A stretch of DNA of 64,000 nt. Source: Pandoraea cepalis (lineage in GTDB: Bacteria > Pseudomonadota > Gammaproteobacteria > Burkholderiales > Burkholderiaceae). Numbering within the stretch: the stretch's first letter is position 1; each line of letters begins with the position of its first letter. The translations under genes were made by a program, and so were the position numbers. The notes below the pieces were generated by a model. The model saw only the letters and a list, made by a program, of their open reading frames with translations, did not search any database and was not told the DNA's origin. Shown here piece by piece: positions 43,497 to 51,846 of this stretch. The stretch is from NCBI RefSeq assembly GCF_902459665.1, contig NZ_CABPSL010000015.1, positions 85,577 through 149,576 of the forward strand. Reading direction: 5' to 3'.

Positions 43497-43994
43497 ATGC
43501 GACTCACCGACCACACCGATTACAGTTTGCGCACTCTGATCTACGTCGCGGTTCACCCCGACGAGTTGGTGCACGTGCAGGCCGTGGCCGATGCGTTCGA
43601 CATCCCCAAGAACCACCTCGTGAAGATCGTGCAGAAGCTCGGCCAACTGGGCTACTTGCACACGGTGCGCGGGCGCTCGGGCGGGATTCGACTGGGACGC
43701 GCACCGGAGCGCATCGGGCTTGGCGAAGTGGTGCGGGCGATGGAGCCCGACTTCGCGATGGTCGAGTGCTTCCACCAAGGCGATAACGCCTGTGTCATCA
43801 CGTCGGCGTGCAACCTGCGCGGCGTGCTGGGCGAGGCATTGCGCACCTACTTTGCGGTGCTAGACCGCTACACGTTGGCCGATCTGGTCGGCCAACCCGC
43901 CGAGTTACGTCGCTTGCTCGGGGATGCGGTGGCCGCGGTGATCCCGGTGGCGGACATCAAGGTCAAACGACGCGTCACCGAATCGTCCTCCTGA
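43497..43994 (+). CDS. Rrf2 family regulator, NsrR-like with three Fe-S cysteines
   Basis: The 165-aa protein starts MRLTDHTDYSLRTLIYVA, the NsrR/Rrf2 winged-helix N-terminus. Three cysteines at C91, C99 and C105 (ECFHQGDNACVITSACNL) match the cluster-binding trio of NsrR-type nitric-oxide-sensing repressors, though the first spacing (7 residues) is longer than in E. coli NsrR. It lies 181 bp after livM. It may regulate the monooxygenase/importer cluster or NO-stress genes elsewhere. The ATG at 43497 is chosen by family alignment. Confidence 0.88.
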   Translation: MRLTDHTDYSLRTLIYVAVHPDELVHVQAVADAFDIPKNHLVKIVQKLGQLGYLHTVRGRSGGIRLGRAPERIGLGEVVRAMEPDFAMVECFHQGDNACVITSACNLRGVLGEALRTYFAVLDRYTLADLVGQPAELRRLLGDAVAAVIPVADIKVKRRVTESSS

Positions 43995-44058
43995 ATCGTC
44001 CTCCTGAATCGCCTTGGGGGAACACGTCGGTTCCCTGGCGTATTTCCCCTGTTCGCGA

Positions 44059-45465
44059 TCAAGCCCGACTGCGCACCAAGCGCAACCCGCTCGCAAGACA
44101 GCCTGCGGCCGAGAATGCCGCACCCCATGCCAACGCCCACAACGAACCCTGGGCGCCAGCGATGCCCAACGCCAGGGCCACGAGCGCGGCGCCCGTCGCT
44201 TGCCCCAGCAGTCGCGACGTTCCCACCATGCCGCTTGCCCCGCCACTGCGCTCCGGCGGTGCGCTGTGCATGAACGCCTTCAGATTCGGCGACTGGAAGA
44301 AACCAAACCCCAGACCGCACAACGCCATCCGCCAGCCGATATCCCACAGCTGCGCGTGTTCGGGCATGATCGCCAGCAACCCCATGCCCGCGCTCAGCAT
44401 TGCCAGGCCAATCGCGCCCAGCGCGCCGGGCGGATAACGGTCGGACAAGCGTCCCGCCAAGGGTGCAATCGCGGCCACGAAAAACGGCCAGGGCGTCATC
44501 AGAAAACCTGTCTCGATAGGACTGCGATGCAGCACGTTCTCGAAATAGAACGGTAACGACACGAGTCCCAGCCCCTGCGTCGCAAACGCACAGATGGCCG
44601 TGAGCGTAGAGAGCGCAAAGGCGGGCAGACGCAGCAAGTCGACCGGCAGCATCGGCGCGCGATGGCCACGCTCACGGCGAATCAGGGCCCAGCCAAACAC
44701 AATCGCGCCCACGAAGCACGTCACCGTCAGACGCCAATCGGCCCGTTGTGCACTCTGACTCAGCGCGAAAATCAGCAGCGCAAACGTCGCCACATTGAGC
44801 AACGCGGCGATCATGTCCGGCTTGTGCGCGCTGCGCGGTGTGTCAGGCAGGTTGCGGCGCGAGAACGCCAGCGCCAGCAACGCCGTCGGCACGTTGATCA
44901 GGAACAGCCACGGCCAGCTCCCGAACGCGAGGACGAGCGACGCCAACGTTGGCCCGATGGCGAACGAAATACCGACGATCAGCGCGTTCAGGCCCACACC
45001 GCGCCCAAGTTGATGCGCCGGATACAGGAACCGGATAAGCGCGATGTTCACGCTCATGACCGCAGCAGCCCCCACGCCCTGCAAGACGCGAGCGCCTGCG
45101 AGAAAGCCGAGCGTCGGCGACAGGGCGCACAGCAGCGACGCCACGAGAAACACCACCACGCCCGACATGAAGACGCGTTTGTGGCCGACGCGCTCGCCGA
45201 GCGAAGCGAAGGGAAGCAGGGTCGCCACCATCGCCAATTGGTACGCGTTCACGATCCAGACCGATGCCGACGGCGTCGTTTTTAGATCGAGTGCCATCTG
45301 CGGCAGGGCCGTGTTGGCGATCGCCGTGTCGAGACTGGCGAGCGAGACGGCGAGCAGAATCGCCGTCATGGCAAGGCCGCGCCCGGTGGCGGGCGGCTCG
45401 TGCGTGTGCGCCGCCGCTGGGGCGCTGGCCGCCGCGGTATCGGCGATCGGGGGCAGGGACGACAT
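44059..45465 (-). CDS. MFS drug:H+ antiporter, DHA2 (14-helix) family
   Basis: The 468-aa protein has about fourteen membrane helices. DHA2 markers are ASLDTAIANTALPQMALDL in the first helix region and SLGERVGHKRVF after helix 2. The family exports drugs and other toxic compounds by proton antiport. It is transcribed after the DsbA-like gene (6 bp between), so the two form an operon. Confidence 0.92.
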   Translation of the reverse strand: MSSLPPIADTAAASAPAAAHTHEPPATGRGLAMTAILLAVSLASLDTAIANTALPQMALDLKTTPSASVWIVNAYQLAMVATLLPFASLGERVGHKRVFMSGVVVFLVASLLCALSPTLGFLAGARVLQGVGAAAVMSVNIALIRFLYPAHQLGRGVGLNALIVGISFAIGPTLASLVLAFGSWPWLFLINVPTALLALAFSRRNLPDTPRSAHKPDMIAALLNVATFALLIFALSQSAQRADWRLTVTCFVGAIVFGWALIRRERGHRAPMLPVDLLRLPAFALSTLTAICAFATQGLGLVSLPFYFENVLHRSPIETGFLMTPWPFFVAAIAPLAGRLSDRYPPGALGAIGLAMLSAGMGLLAIMPEHAQLWDIGWRMALCGLGFGFFQSPNLKAFMHSAPPERSGGASGMVGTSRLLGQATGAALVALALGIAGAQGSLWALAWGAAFSAAGCLASGLRLVRSRA

Positions 45466-45471
45466 GACGGA

Positions 45472-46125
45472 TCAGCCCTCGGCCAGAATCTGACGAATGG
45501 CCTGTTCGAACACTTCCGGCGGTTGTCCGCCGCTCACGAGATGGCGGTTGTTGAAGATGATCGCCGGCACCGACTGGATGCCGAGATTCTGGTAGTGGCG
45601 CTCAAGCGCGCGCACCTGCTCCGCATACTCGTCGGAGGCGAGAATCTCGCGCGCACGCGCCGTGTCGAGGCCGGCTTGCCGCGCGGCGTCGACGAGCACT
45701 TCCGGGTCGCTCGTGCGCTTGCCCTCGACGAAGTAGGCGCGCAACAGCGCTTCCTTCAGGGCGAGCTGCGTGTCGTTGCCGACGGTCTGTGCCCAGTGCA
45801 GCAGACGATGCGCGTCGAACGTGTTGTAGGCGTGCGTGCGCAGGTCCATGCGCATCGGGAACCCTTCGGCCGCCGCCCGCGCGCCAATGTTGGCCTGATT
45901 CTGTGCCAACTGTTCCGGCGACAGGCCGTACTTGCGCGACATGTAATCGGCGAGCGGAACGCCATCGACCGGCATGTCGGGATTGAGTTCGAAGGGGCTG
46001 AAATGTAGGTCGGCGTCGACCTCGTCGCCCAGACGGCCGAGGGCCGTCTTCAATGAGGCGAGGCCGATGGCGCACCAGGGACAGGCGACATCGGAGACAA
46101 AATCGATCTTGAGTGTGGCGGGCAT
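45472..46125 (-). CDS. DsbA family oxidoreductase (FrnE-like)
   Basis: The 217-aa thioredoxin-fold protein has a CPWC active site (DVACPWCAIG) close to the N-terminus and the helical insertion typical of FrnE/2-hydroxychromene-2-carboxylate-isomerase-like proteins. It has no signal peptide, so it acts in the cytoplasm. The ATG at 46125 fits the family; the open frame upstream has no homology. FrnE proteins are linked to polyketide modification or oxidative stress. Its coupling with a DHA2 exporter suggests detoxification (inference). Confidence 0.92.
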   Translation of the reverse strand: MPATLKIDFVSDVACPWCAIGLASLKTALGRLGDEVDADLHFSPFELNPDMPVDGVPLADYMSRKYGLSPEQLAQNQANIGARAAAEGFPMRMDLRTHAYNTFDAHRLLHWAQTVGNDTQLALKEALLRAYFVEGKRTSDPEVLVDAARQAGLDTARAREILASDEYAEQVRALERHYQNLGIQSVPAIIFNNRHLVSGGQPPEVFEQAIRQILAEG

Positions 46126-46419
46126 GGTCTGTCTGCGCGGTGGTGGCGCGCGCAATGAAAAACGCGTCGCCTTGCGCGACGCAACACGGGCAATCGTCGC
46201 ATAAATCGGTGAATCTCGCCGGAGACCGCCCGGGCGGCGCCGCAAGCCTTTATTCATGCGGCATTCGGGGCGTAGGTGAGGCGGTTGCCTGAAGCGTGGA
46301 GTGTTTTGACTGTCGGAATGATTGTTTCGTCTGGTGAATCTTTGGCTGGCTGTTGACCTGCGGTCTGTGGCAATGCGATATCGTGTGGGGCATTCATTCA
46401 CGTGGATCTTCACTGCCTC

Positions 46420-47040
46420 ATGTCCAACGACGTTCACTTCTATGACCCGGCCAAGGGTCACGGTCTGTCTCACGATCCGTTCAAGGCGATTGTCGCGCCG
46501 CGCGTCATCGGCTGGATCTCCAGCAGCGATGCGCACGGCCGGGTCAACCTCGCGCCCTACAGCTTCTTCGGCGCTTTTGCGACGTTCCCGCCGATCGTCG
46601 GCTTTTGCAGCGAGGGCTACAAAGACTCGATTGCCAACATCGAAGCCACGCGCGAGTTCGTCTGGAATTTCACGAGCAAGTCGCTCGTCGCGCAGATGAA
46701 CCGAACGTCGGCCCCCGTGCCGCACGACGTCGACGAGTTCGAACTGGCAGGGCTGACGAAGGCCTCCGGCGTCAATGTGGACGTACCGCATGTGGCCGAG
46801 TCGCCCGCCTCGCTCGAATGCAAGTTGCTGCAGATCGTGCGCCTGCACAATCTCGACGGCAAGCCGATGGACAACTGGCTCGCCCTGGGGCAGGTCGTCG
46901 GCGTGCACATCCGCCGCGAGTATCTGCGCGAAGACGGCATCTTCGATACGGCGAAGGCGCATCCGGTGATGCGCGCGGGTTATCTCGGCGACTATGCAGA
47001 GATCGGACCGATGTTCGATTTGCGTCGCCCAAAGGCCTGA
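46420..47040 (+). CDS. Flavin reductase family protein
   Basis: The 206-aa flavin reductase-like (FMN-binding split barrel) protein has VAPRVIGWISSSDAHGRVNLAPYSFF and FCSEGYKDSIANIEATREFV. It belongs to the COG1853 branch found in catabolic clusters. The start is ATG 46420; GTG 46402 would add six residues. It has no oxygenase gene adjacent, so the partner is unknown. It precedes the GntR gene by about 200 bp on the same strand. Confidence 0.9.
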   Translation: MSNDVHFYDPAKGHGLSHDPFKAIVAPRVIGWISSSDAHGRVNLAPYSFFGAFATFPPIVGFCSEGYKDSIANIEATREFVWNFTSKSLVAQMNRTSAPVPHDVDEFELAGLTKASGVNVDVPHVAESPASLECKLLQIVRLHNLDGKPMDNWLALGQVVGVHIRREYLREDGIFDTAKAHPVMRAGYLGDYAEIGPMFDLRRPKA

Positions 47041-47163
47041 ACGGCGTCGCCATCGCGTGCCGCCGCGTCCGCGGCGGCGCGGGAACCTGAAAAGGGCGCA
47101 GCGAAGCCATCGTTGTCGCCCCGTGGGCCTGTCTAGGGGGAATTACCGATCCAGCGATTCGCG

Positions 47164-47179
47164 ACATTGCATACAATGT
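47164..47179. promoter_or_regulatory. Operator copy 1, perfect palindrome
   Basis: ACATTGCATACAATGT is a 16-bp sequence with perfect 6-bp arms around CATA. An identical copy lies at 47226-47241, 62 bp downstream, about six helical turns, so both face the same side of DNA. FCD-type GntR regulators bind short TTG/CAA palindromes of this sort. Confidence 0.8.
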
Positions 47180-47225
47180 TTACAAAATTCGCCTGATGTT
47201 AGTGGGTAATCTCGTAAATATTAAA

Positions 47226-47241
47226 ACATTGCATACAATGT
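47226..47241. promoter_or_regulatory. Operator copy 2, overlapping the GntR start codon
   Basis: The second identical ACATTGCATACAATGT contains the ATG start codon of the GntR gene (47238-47240) within its right arm. Binding here would block both transcription start and, if the mRNA is leaderless, its first codons. Two identical sites make tight autoregulation with DNA looping plausible (inference). Confidence 0.8.
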
Positions 47242-47942
47242 CGTCTGCGCCGCTCACCCTGTCCTCGGCCGATGTCTACCTGGCCATCAAGACCTCGTTG
47301 GCCGAACATGAGTACGCCGCGGGGCAGTATCTGCGTGAGACCCAACTGGCGGAGCGCTTCGGCGTGAGCCGCACGCCGGTGCGCGAGGCCTTGCGCCGGC
47401 TTGATGCGGAGGGCTGGGTCGAAGCGGTGCCCAACTACGGCGTACGTGTGCGGGCGTGGACCGAGCAGGACGCGCGCGAGATTTTCGAGGCTCGGTTGCT
47501 GATCGAGCCGTATCTGGCGGGGCGTGCGGCGCAACGGGCGACCGACGACGATGTCGCTCGGCTGCGCGAACTGGCCGTGACGATGTTCGACATTGCGCGC
47601 GAGCCGCCGACGGCGGCGCTGACCGAACGCTGGTTTGCGCTTAACGATGCCTTCCACGCGATCATCAGCGGCGGCGCGGGCAACGGCCGCCTCGACCGCT
47701 CGCTCAAATCGATGAAAGAGACGCCACTCGTCAAGTGGACGTTCGACACCTACAACCCCGAAGACCGCGAGCGCAGCGCACGACAGCACCTCGAAATTGT
47801 CGACGCGTTTGCACAGCGCAACGGCGTCTGGGCCGAGGCGATCGTGCGCTGCCATATCGCGGCGGCACAGAGCGTGGTGCTGGGCCGTGCGTCACGCACG
47901 CCGGCGGGCGACACCGTCGCGCCCGGGTTGGCAGGGAATTAG
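47238..47942 (+). CDS. GntR family regulator (FCD subfamily), possibly leaderless
   Basis: The 234-aa protein has an N-terminal winged helix (LAERFGVSRTPVREALRRLDAEGW) and a C-terminal FCD helical domain. The ATG at 47238 gives MSSAPLTLSS; no ribosome-binding site precedes it because the operator occupies that place. An ATG at 47196 also lacks one. Translation may start on a leaderless mRNA. It probably controls the MFS and PEP-mutase-family genes downstream. Confidence 0.9.
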   Translation: MSSAPLTLSSADVYLAIKTSLAEHEYAAGQYLRETQLAERFGVSRTPVREALRRLDAEGWVEAVPNYGVRVRAWTEQDAREIFEARLLIEPYLAGRAAQRATDDDVARLRELAVTMFDIAREPPTAALTERWFALNDAFHAIISGGAGNGRLDRSLKSMKETPLVKWTFDTYNPEDRERSARQHLEIVDAFAQRNGVWAEAIVRCHIAAAQSVVLGRASRTPAGDTVAPGLAGN

Positions 47943-48000
47943 CCGGTTCCATCAGCAGTACCCGAAAACATCACGTCGATGACGACGGAGGAGACAGCGC

Positions 48001-49398
48001 ATGTTGAGTTCGATAAACGCGGGGCCCCGGCTGGACCGGCTGCCCATTTCTGGGTTCCATCGCCGGATCCTGTGGCTGATCGGGGGCGGCATGTTCCTCG
48101 ATTCCTTCGACATCTATCTGGCCGGCGGCGTGCTGGGGGCCCTGGCCAAGAGCGGATGGTCGACGATGCAGCTCAACGCCACGTTTCTGTCGGCGACCTT
48201 CGTCGGCATGCTGCTCGGGGCGTTGACGGCGGGTGTGCTGGGCGACCGAAAGGGGCGCAAGTTCACCTATCAGTTCAACCTGGCGATCTTTGGTCTGGCG
48301 TCGCTCGCCGGTGCATTCGCGCCCAACATGACGTGGCTGATCGTCTGTCGCTTCTTCATGGGGCTTGGGCTTGGCGCTGAGATCGTGGTTGGCTACGGCT
48401 CGCTCGGTGAATTCGTGCCGCCCGCGGTGCGCGGCAAGTGGTCAGCGTACCTGTCGCTGATCACGAATTCGGCGTTGTTCTTCTCGACGTTCCTCGGTTA
48501 TCTGATCATTCCCTCGATGGGCTGGCGCGCGATGTTCGCGATCGTGGGCGTGGGCGCGTTGGTCATGTGGTTCGTGCGCGCCAAGATGCCCGAGTCGCCG
48601 CGCTGGCTGGAATCGAAGGGACGTTTCGACGAGGCCGACGCGATCCTGCGTGCGGCCGAAGCCGAGTCGGCGCGCGGCGGCGTATTGCCCCCGGTGCGCC
48701 AGATGCCGCCGGTCGTCACGCGACCCACCACGCTGCTGGACTTGTTTACACCTTCGCAGATTCGTCGAACGGTGGTGGCGATCTGCGTGCAGATCGGTGT
48801 CAACGTGGTGATCTACGGTTTCATTGTCTGGGTGCCGACGTTCCTGATGAAGCAGGGGATCGGCATGGCGTCGTCGCTCGGCTATACCACGTTGATGTCG
48901 CTCGGCGGTCCGGCGGGCGCGCTGGTGGGCGTGCTCGTGGCCGACCGGATCGGTCGCAAGAACGGCATGATCGCGGTGTCGGCACTCGCGGCGGTGGTGG
49001 GGTGGGCCTATGGCCACTCGAGCAGCGTGGAGATGGCAACCGCGCTCGGCTTCCTGCTGTTCACGCTGACCTATCTGATGGTGGCGCTGGGTATCGCGAC
49101 CTATTGTCCCGAACTGTTCGCGACGGAGAACCGCATGCGCGGCAATGGCGTGGCGGGCTGTGCCGGCCGGATCGCCGGGATTCTCGCGCCGCAGATGGTC
49201 GTCGCACTCTACGCGTCCGGCGGCATCCAGCAGGTTCTCACGACGATTGCGTGCGTGCTGGCGGCCATGTCGATCGTGCTTGCGCTGTTCGGCATCGAGA
49301 CCAACCGCCGCTCGTTGGAGGACATCGCACCGAACGCGGGCGGGCTTGGAACGGCCGGTCTCGGTGAGTCGGAATTCTCCGGGAAATCGCAACGCTGA
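48001..49398 (+). CDS. MFS transporter (sugar-porter/NiaP-like)
   Basis: The 465-aa, twelve-helix carrier has FLDSFDIYLAGGVLGALA in helix 1, GDRKGRKFTYQ in loop 2-3 and ARTKMPESPRWL-like text (RAKMPESPRWLESKGR) before the central loop. This group imports aromatic acids, niacin or sugars. GGAGGAG precedes the ATG. It lies 58 bp after the GntR gene and about 95 bp before the PEP-mutase family gene. Confidence 0.92.
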   Translation: MLSSINAGPRLDRLPISGFHRRILWLIGGGMFLDSFDIYLAGGVLGALAKSGWSTMQLNATFLSATFVGMLLGALTAGVLGDRKGRKFTYQFNLAIFGLASLAGAFAPNMTWLIVCRFFMGLGLGAEIVVGYGSLGEFVPPAVRGKWSAYLSLITNSALFFSTFLGYLIIPSMGWRAMFAIVGVGALVMWFVRAKMPESPRWLESKGRFDEADAILRAAEAESARGGVLPPVRQMPPVVTRPTTLLDLFTPSQIRRTVVAICVQIGVNVVIYGFIVWVPTFLMKQGIGMASSLGYTTLMSLGGPAGALVGVLVADRIGRKNGMIAVSALAAVVGWAYGHSSSVEMATALGFLLFTLTYLMVALGIATYCPELFATENRMRGNGVAGCAGRIAGILAPQMVVALYASGGIQQVLTTIACVLAAMSIVLALFGIETNRRSLEDIAPNAGGLGTAGLGESEFSGKSQR

Positions 49399-49493
49399 CG
49401 TCTGGCGCAATACGGCGTCCGGATTCGAAACGACGCGTGGGTCGAGCGCCCCGCGCGTCGGAAATCTTGCTTCACCGACTTATTGGAATTGTG

Positions 49494-50366
49494 ATGAACG
49501 CCCAAGAAAAACGTAGTCAACTCAAAGCGAAACTGGCTCGGCAAGACATTGTGGTCGCGCCGGGGATTTACGACATGATCTCGGTCGCCATGGCTGACGC
49601 GATGCAGTTCGACTGCCTCTACATGACCGGTTTCGGTACGGTGGCCTCGTATCTGGGCGTGCCCGATGCCGGCCTGGCAACCTATACCGACATGGTCAAT
49701 CGTGTGACGGCGTTCTGCGGCAACAGCCGCACGCCGTTGATCTGCGATGGCGACACCGGTTACGGTGGATTGCTCAATGTCATGCACACAGTGCGTGGCT
49801 ACGAGCGGGCGGGGGCGGCAGGGATTCAGCTTGAAGACCAGGAATTTCCGAAGAAGTGCGGCCACACGCCGGGTCGCCGCGTGATTCCGGCCGGCGATAT
49901 GGTCAAGAAGATCCAGGTCGCGGCGCAGACGCGCGACGACGCGAACTTCCAGATCGTGGCGCGTACCGATGCCCGCACATCGCTCGGATTGGACGAGGCA
50001 TTGCGCCGAGGCGAGGCCTATGTGAAGGCGGGCGCAGATGTCCTGTTCATCGAGTCGCCCGAGAGCGTGGAGGAGCTGGAGACGATCGGCAAGTCCTTCG
50101 ATGTGCCGTTGCTGTGCAATATCGTCGAGGGCGGACGCACACCGCAGTTGTCGCCGGCGCAATTGCAGTCGCTGGGGTTCTCCATTGCGATCTATCCGGC
50201 GACGGGCTTCCTGGCCGCCGCGCGCGCCCTTGAGCACGCGTACGCGCAGATCAAGGCCGGCAAGGGCACGATGAGCATGGATAACGCCCTGTATCCGTTC
50301 TCGCAAATGTGCGAGTTGATGGGCTTCCCCGAAGTGTGGGCGTTCGATCGCGCTCACGCGGACTGA
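49494..50366 (+). CDS. Isocitrate lyase/PEP mutase family enzyme (oxaloacetate decarboxylase or methylisocitrate lyase-like)
   Basis: The 290-aa TIM-barrel enzyme has the metal-binding segment CDGDTGYGG and the lyase-type loop KKCGH with catalytic C122. The loop is that of isocitrate/methylisocitrate lyases and dimethylmalate lyase; phosphonopyruvate hydrolases differ. Its reaction is C-C cleavage of a hydroxy-dicarboxylate; the exact acid is unknown. It follows an MFS carrier under GntR control, which suggests uptake and cleavage of an organic acid (inference). Confidence 0.9.
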   Translation: MNAQEKRSQLKAKLARQDIVVAPGIYDMISVAMADAMQFDCLYMTGFGTVASYLGVPDAGLATYTDMVNRVTAFCGNSRTPLICDGDTGYGGLLNVMHTVRGYERAGAAGIQLEDQEFPKKCGHTPGRRVIPAGDMVKKIQVAAQTRDDANFQIVARTDARTSLGLDEALRRGEAYVKAGADVLFIESPESVEELETIGKSFDVPLLCNIVEGGRTPQLSPAQLQSLGFSIAIYPATGFLAAARALEHAYAQIKAGKGTMSMDNALYPFSQMCELMGFPEVWAFDRAHAD

Positions 50367-50435
50367 GCGAGTGCAGGCGGCGAAAGTCACAATCAGTGAC
50401 TTTCGCCGTACTCGTGGCGGTGCGGCGGTGCAGGT

Positions 50436-51782
50436 TCAGCGCGATGGTTCGGCGCCGCGCCGGTCCGTCGGCAATGCGCGTGGCGATGTCGATCGGCTGG
50501 CGGGCAGGGCAAAGCTCGCGAGCAACGCGATCGCGCAGGCGCCGATCACGAAGTACGCCGGTGCGGCCAGTGAGCCGGTCTCGCGGATCAGCATGGTCGC
50601 CAGCAACGGCGCGAAACCGCTGAAGACGAGGACGGAGGCGTTATACGAAAGTGCGATGCCGCTGAACCTCACCTGCACCGGGAACTGATCGGCAAGCACG
50701 GACGCCCACGTACCGCTGGCGAGCGAGAAGACCACTCCCGCGAGGATGAACAGGGTCACCAGATTCACGGTGTGGCCGACCAGCGCGTAATAGAACGGGT
50801 AACTCAATACCACCAGCAACGCCGCCGACGCACGCAGAAGATACCGGCGCGGCACCTTGTCGCCAAGCCAGCCCGCGGCGAGCAGGCCAAACGAACTGAC
50901 GATCAGATAGGCGTTCTGGGCGATCGCCGCCGTCCGGGGCGCATAGTGAAGTTGTTGCACGAGGTAAGCCGGCATGTGTCCGTACAGGATGCCATTGACA
51001 CCGGCCATGACCGCGATCGTAAGCGCGGCAGCGGCGACCGATTTACCGTGGTGCCGAAGCGTTTCGCGAAACGGTTGCTTGATGACGGCCCCTTGCATCT
51101 TCTTGAACTCCGGCGACTCGTCGAGGTTGCGTCGCATCCAGTAGGACACGATGCCGCACAGGCCGCCGAACAAAAAGGCGACGCGCCAGCCATACGCCGC
51201 GGCATCCGCGCTCGACAGGGAACTCTGGATGACGAGATTGACGATGGTCGCAAGCAACACGCCCACGTTCACCGCGCAGATGATGACGCCGGCAGCCAGG
51301 CCGGCGCGATGCGGCGCGGCTTCCACGGCGTACGTAATGGCGCCGGGCATTTCCCCGCCGACACAGAACCCCTGAAGCATGCGCAGGACGATCAGCAGGA
51401 TCGATGCGGTGATCCCCCAGTGCGCATAGTTCGGCAGCAGACCCAGGCAAATCGTCGCGGTGGTCACGACAACGATGGAGCCGAGAAAGACCGGCCGGCG
51501 GCCATAACGATCTCCCCAGCTACTCAGCACGATGCCGCCGAGCGGTCGAATCACATAGCCGATGGCCAGCACGGAGTAGGCGGCGAGCATGCTCAACAGC
51601 GCCGACGCGTTCGGAAAGAACTGCGCGGCGATGTACTGCGCAAAAAAGCCGTACACAATGAAGTCGTAAAACTCCAGTGAGCCGCCCAGGCTCGCGATGA
51701 GGATCATCTTCCATTGGGACCGTGTCAGGCCGGCGGAGGGTGAGCGGCCAAGTTCGCCGACAGGGTTGCGGGTTGTCTCCAT
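50436..51782 (-). CDS. MFS transporter, MHS family
   Basis: The 448-aa carrier has the MHS motif GSLEFYDFIVYGFF in helix 1 and SSWGDRYGRRPVF in the 2-3 loop. It is the last gene of a minus-strand trio with the FAD hydroxylase and FAH-family genes (64 bp after the hydroxylase gene), so its substrate is probably an aromatic acid (inference). Confidence 0.92.
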   Translation of the reverse strand: METTRNPVGELGRSPSAGLTRSQWKMILIASLGGSLEFYDFIVYGFFAQYIAAQFFPNASALLSMLAAYSVLAIGYVIRPLGGIVLSSWGDRYGRRPVFLGSIVVVTTATICLGLLPNYAHWGITASILLIVLRMLQGFCVGGEMPGAITYAVEAAPHRAGLAAGVIICAVNVGVLLATIVNLVIQSSLSSADAAAYGWRVAFLFGGLCGIVSYWMRRNLDESPEFKKMQGAVIKQPFRETLRHHGKSVAAAALTIAVMAGVNGILYGHMPAYLVQQLHYAPRTAAIAQNAYLIVSSFGLLAAGWLGDKVPRRYLLRASAALLVVLSYPFYYALVGHTVNLVTLFILAGVVFSLASGTWASVLADQFPVQVRFSGIALSYNASVLVFSGFAPLLATMLIRETGSLAAPAYFVIGACAIALLASFALPASRSTSPRALPTDRRGAEPSR

Positions 51783-51846
51783 GACGTCTCCAGAAAGGGT
51801 TGGCTTCTTTGTCCAACGAGGGGTATGTGTGCGCGATGGCGGCCGA

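Noticed and set aside
45472..46962. A 496-codon frame including the DsbA-like protein
   Set aside because: The N-terminal part is antisense to the flavin reductase gene; the thioredoxin fold starts at 46125.
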